A stretch of 64,000 nucleotides of DNA from positions 67,137 through 131,136 of the forward strand of contig JAZKIY010000012.1 of the NCBI GenBank assembly GCA_040384665.1, in the 5' to 3' direction. A program made the translations under genes and the position numbers. Of this stretch, positions 63,165 to 64,000 are shown in pieces. Numbering within the stretch: the first letter of the stretch is position 1; each line of letters starts with the position of its first letter. The notes beneath the pieces were generated by a model. It saw only the letters and a list, made by a program, of their open reading frames with translations. It was not told the DNA's origin and searched no databases. Source of the DNA: PCRC01 sp040384665 (lineage in GTDB: Bacteria; Pseudomonadota; Gammaproteobacteria; Burkholderiales; Burkholderiaceae_C).

Positions 63165-63214
63165 GTGTGGTCCACACCGTCCCCTCCCGCGCACCCTGCG
63201 CATTGGCGGTGTGG
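63165..63214 (+). promoter_or_regulatory. Mutually exclusive hairpins upstream of rpsA
   Basis: Three segments can pair in two ways: GTGTGG (63165-63170) with CCACAC (63172-63177), or CCACACCG (63172-63179) with CGGTGTGG (63207-63214). TTGTTTAACTTAA follows. This could be an attenuator or a terminator for aroA-cmk plus an rpsA promoter region. The rest of the 186-base gap shows nothing else recognisable. Confidence 0.4.
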
Positions 63215-63318
63215 TTGTTTAACTTAACCGCGGTGTCCCCGCAACAAACCGTTGCCGTCAGTCTTTGAAACAGCCGCAATCGTGCAGCTGTCAACCTGTT
63301 GGCCGGTCAAGGAAATCC

Positions 63319-64000
63319 ATGTCTGAATCTTTTGCAGAGATGTTTGCTGAGTCCCAGCAACACTCCGAAACCCGTATTGGTGAAGTCGTTACCGCCGAAG
63401 TCGTGCGCCTGGAGCACGGCTTTGTCGTCGTGAACGCCGGCCTCAAGTCCGAAGCCTATGTGCCCATCGCCGAATTCAAGAGCGACAAGGGCGAGCTCGA
63501 AGTCCAGGTCGGTGAGTTTGTCTCCGTGGCCATCGTCGCCATGGAAAACGGCTACGGCGACACCATCGTCAGCCGCGACACCGCCAAGCGCCTCGCTTCG
63601 TGGATGTCGCTCGAAAAGTCGCTGGAAACCGGCGAATTCGTGACCGGCACCACCAGTGGCAAGGTCAAGGGCGGTCTGACCGTTCTGGTCAACGGCATCC
63701 GCGCTTTCCTGCCCGGTTCGCTGATCGACACCCGCCCCATCAAGGACTTGTCTCCGTACGAGAACAAGACCATGGAATTCAAGGTCATCAAGCTCGACCG
63801 CAAGCGCAACAACGTCGTGTTGTCGCGCCGTGCCGTGGTCGAAGCCTCGATGGGCGAAGAGCGCGCCAAGCTGATGGAAACGCTGCGCGAAGGCGCTGTG
63901 GTCCACGGCGTCGTCAAGAACATCACCGAATACGGTGCCTTCGTTGACCTCGGCGGCATCGACGGCCTGCTGCACATCACCGACATGGCCTGGCGCCGTG
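63319..64000 (+). CDS. rpsA: Ribosomal protein S1, N-terminal part (cut by window edge)
   Basis: The first 227 residues of 30S protein S1, the mRNA-binding ribosomal protein. Three OB-fold S1 repeats begin: FAEMFAESQQHSETRIGEVV, then LETGEFVTGTTSGKVKGGLTV, then LREGAVVHGVVKNITEYGAFVDLGG. The remainder lies beyond the window. AAGGAAA precedes ATG 63319. Position after cmk is classical. Confidence 0.97.
   Translation, partial: MSESFAEMFAESQQHSETRIGEVVTAEVVRLEHGFVVVNAGLKSEAYVPIAEFKSDKGELEVQVGEFVSVAIVAMENGYGDTIVSRDTAKRLASWMSLEKSLETGEFVTGTTSGKVKGGLTVLVNGIRAFLPGSLIDTRPIKDLSPYENKTMEFKVIKLDRKRNNVVLSRRAVVEASMGEERAKLMETLREGAVVHGVVKNITEYGAFVDLGGIDGLLHITDMAWRR

Overview
The window is a gene-dense, GC-rich (roughly 65% by eye) bacterial chromosome segment. 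Gene content and order point to a betaproteobacterium of the order Burkholderiales, most likely family Comamonadaceae (Rhodoferax/Polaromonas-like). The clues are a zapB-like/zapA/6S RNA block, a fused aroA-cmk gene directly before rpsA, the hom-thrC-mobB-moeA-moaD-moaE block beside an alaA-type aminotransferase, a bcp/phoH neighbourhood, and a short dispersed repeat containing ACTAGGGCTTGAGGCC. I saw no prophage, transposase, CRISPR array, rRNA or tRNA. The genus is inference; no search was run.

Layout. 1-9 kb: cell-wall and housekeeping genes (PBP1A-type synthase, SUI1/YciH, small membrane protein, old-yellow-enzyme oxidoreductase, class I aminotransferase, exported PafA-like phosphatase, nth, methyltransferase, universal stress protein). 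9.1-33.2 kb: a minus-strand vitamin B12 regulon of about 24 kb with two cobalamin riboswitches. Riboswitch 1 (about 25.15 kb) heads exbB-like, DUF2149, exported cobN-like, cobO, TonB-dependent receptor, PepSY membrane protein, bluB, cbiB, cobC, cobQ, bioB, cobT. Riboswitch 2 (about 33.16 kb) heads btuB, cobB, a leaderless btuF paralogue, cobU, btuF, a VOC protein, btuC, btuD. 33.2-42.6 kb: zapB-like, zapA, 6S RNA, TSUP exporter, a malonyl-CoA synthetase/enoyl-CoA hydratase/Bug cassette, lgt, lysR, ilvD, a Trp-rich protein and a cytochrome c. 42.7-53 kb: clpB, a conserved hypothetical gene, the molybdenum-cofactor and threonine genes, alaA, a Mth938-domain protein and bcp. 53.5-64 kb: phoH-PIN, ompA, gyrA, pheA, tyrA, aroA-cmk and the start of rpsA.

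How the B12 genes fit together. BtuB, BtuF and BtuCD import corrinoids. CobO adenosylates, CobB and CobQ amidate, CobC and CbiB make and attach the aminopropanol arm, CobU activates cobinamide, BluB makes dimethylbenzimidazole and CobT activates it. The final ribazole transfer enzyme (CobS) and the corrin-ring methylases are not in this window. The most unusual unit is the first three genes after riboswitch 1. A CobN-family chelatase with a signal peptide and a C-terminal membrane anchor is coupled to an ExbB/TolQ-type channel and a DUF2149 protein. This resembles the HmuS/T/U arrangement of Bacteroidetes haem loci rather than a cytoplasmic CobNST cobaltochelatase, and suggests an energised envelope system acting on metal-tetrapyrroles or cobalt.

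A second theme is a family of about 60-75 bp repeats. At least five copies lie in the window. One is embedded in frame inside cobU, one in frame inside aroA, and one supplies the last codons of alaA.
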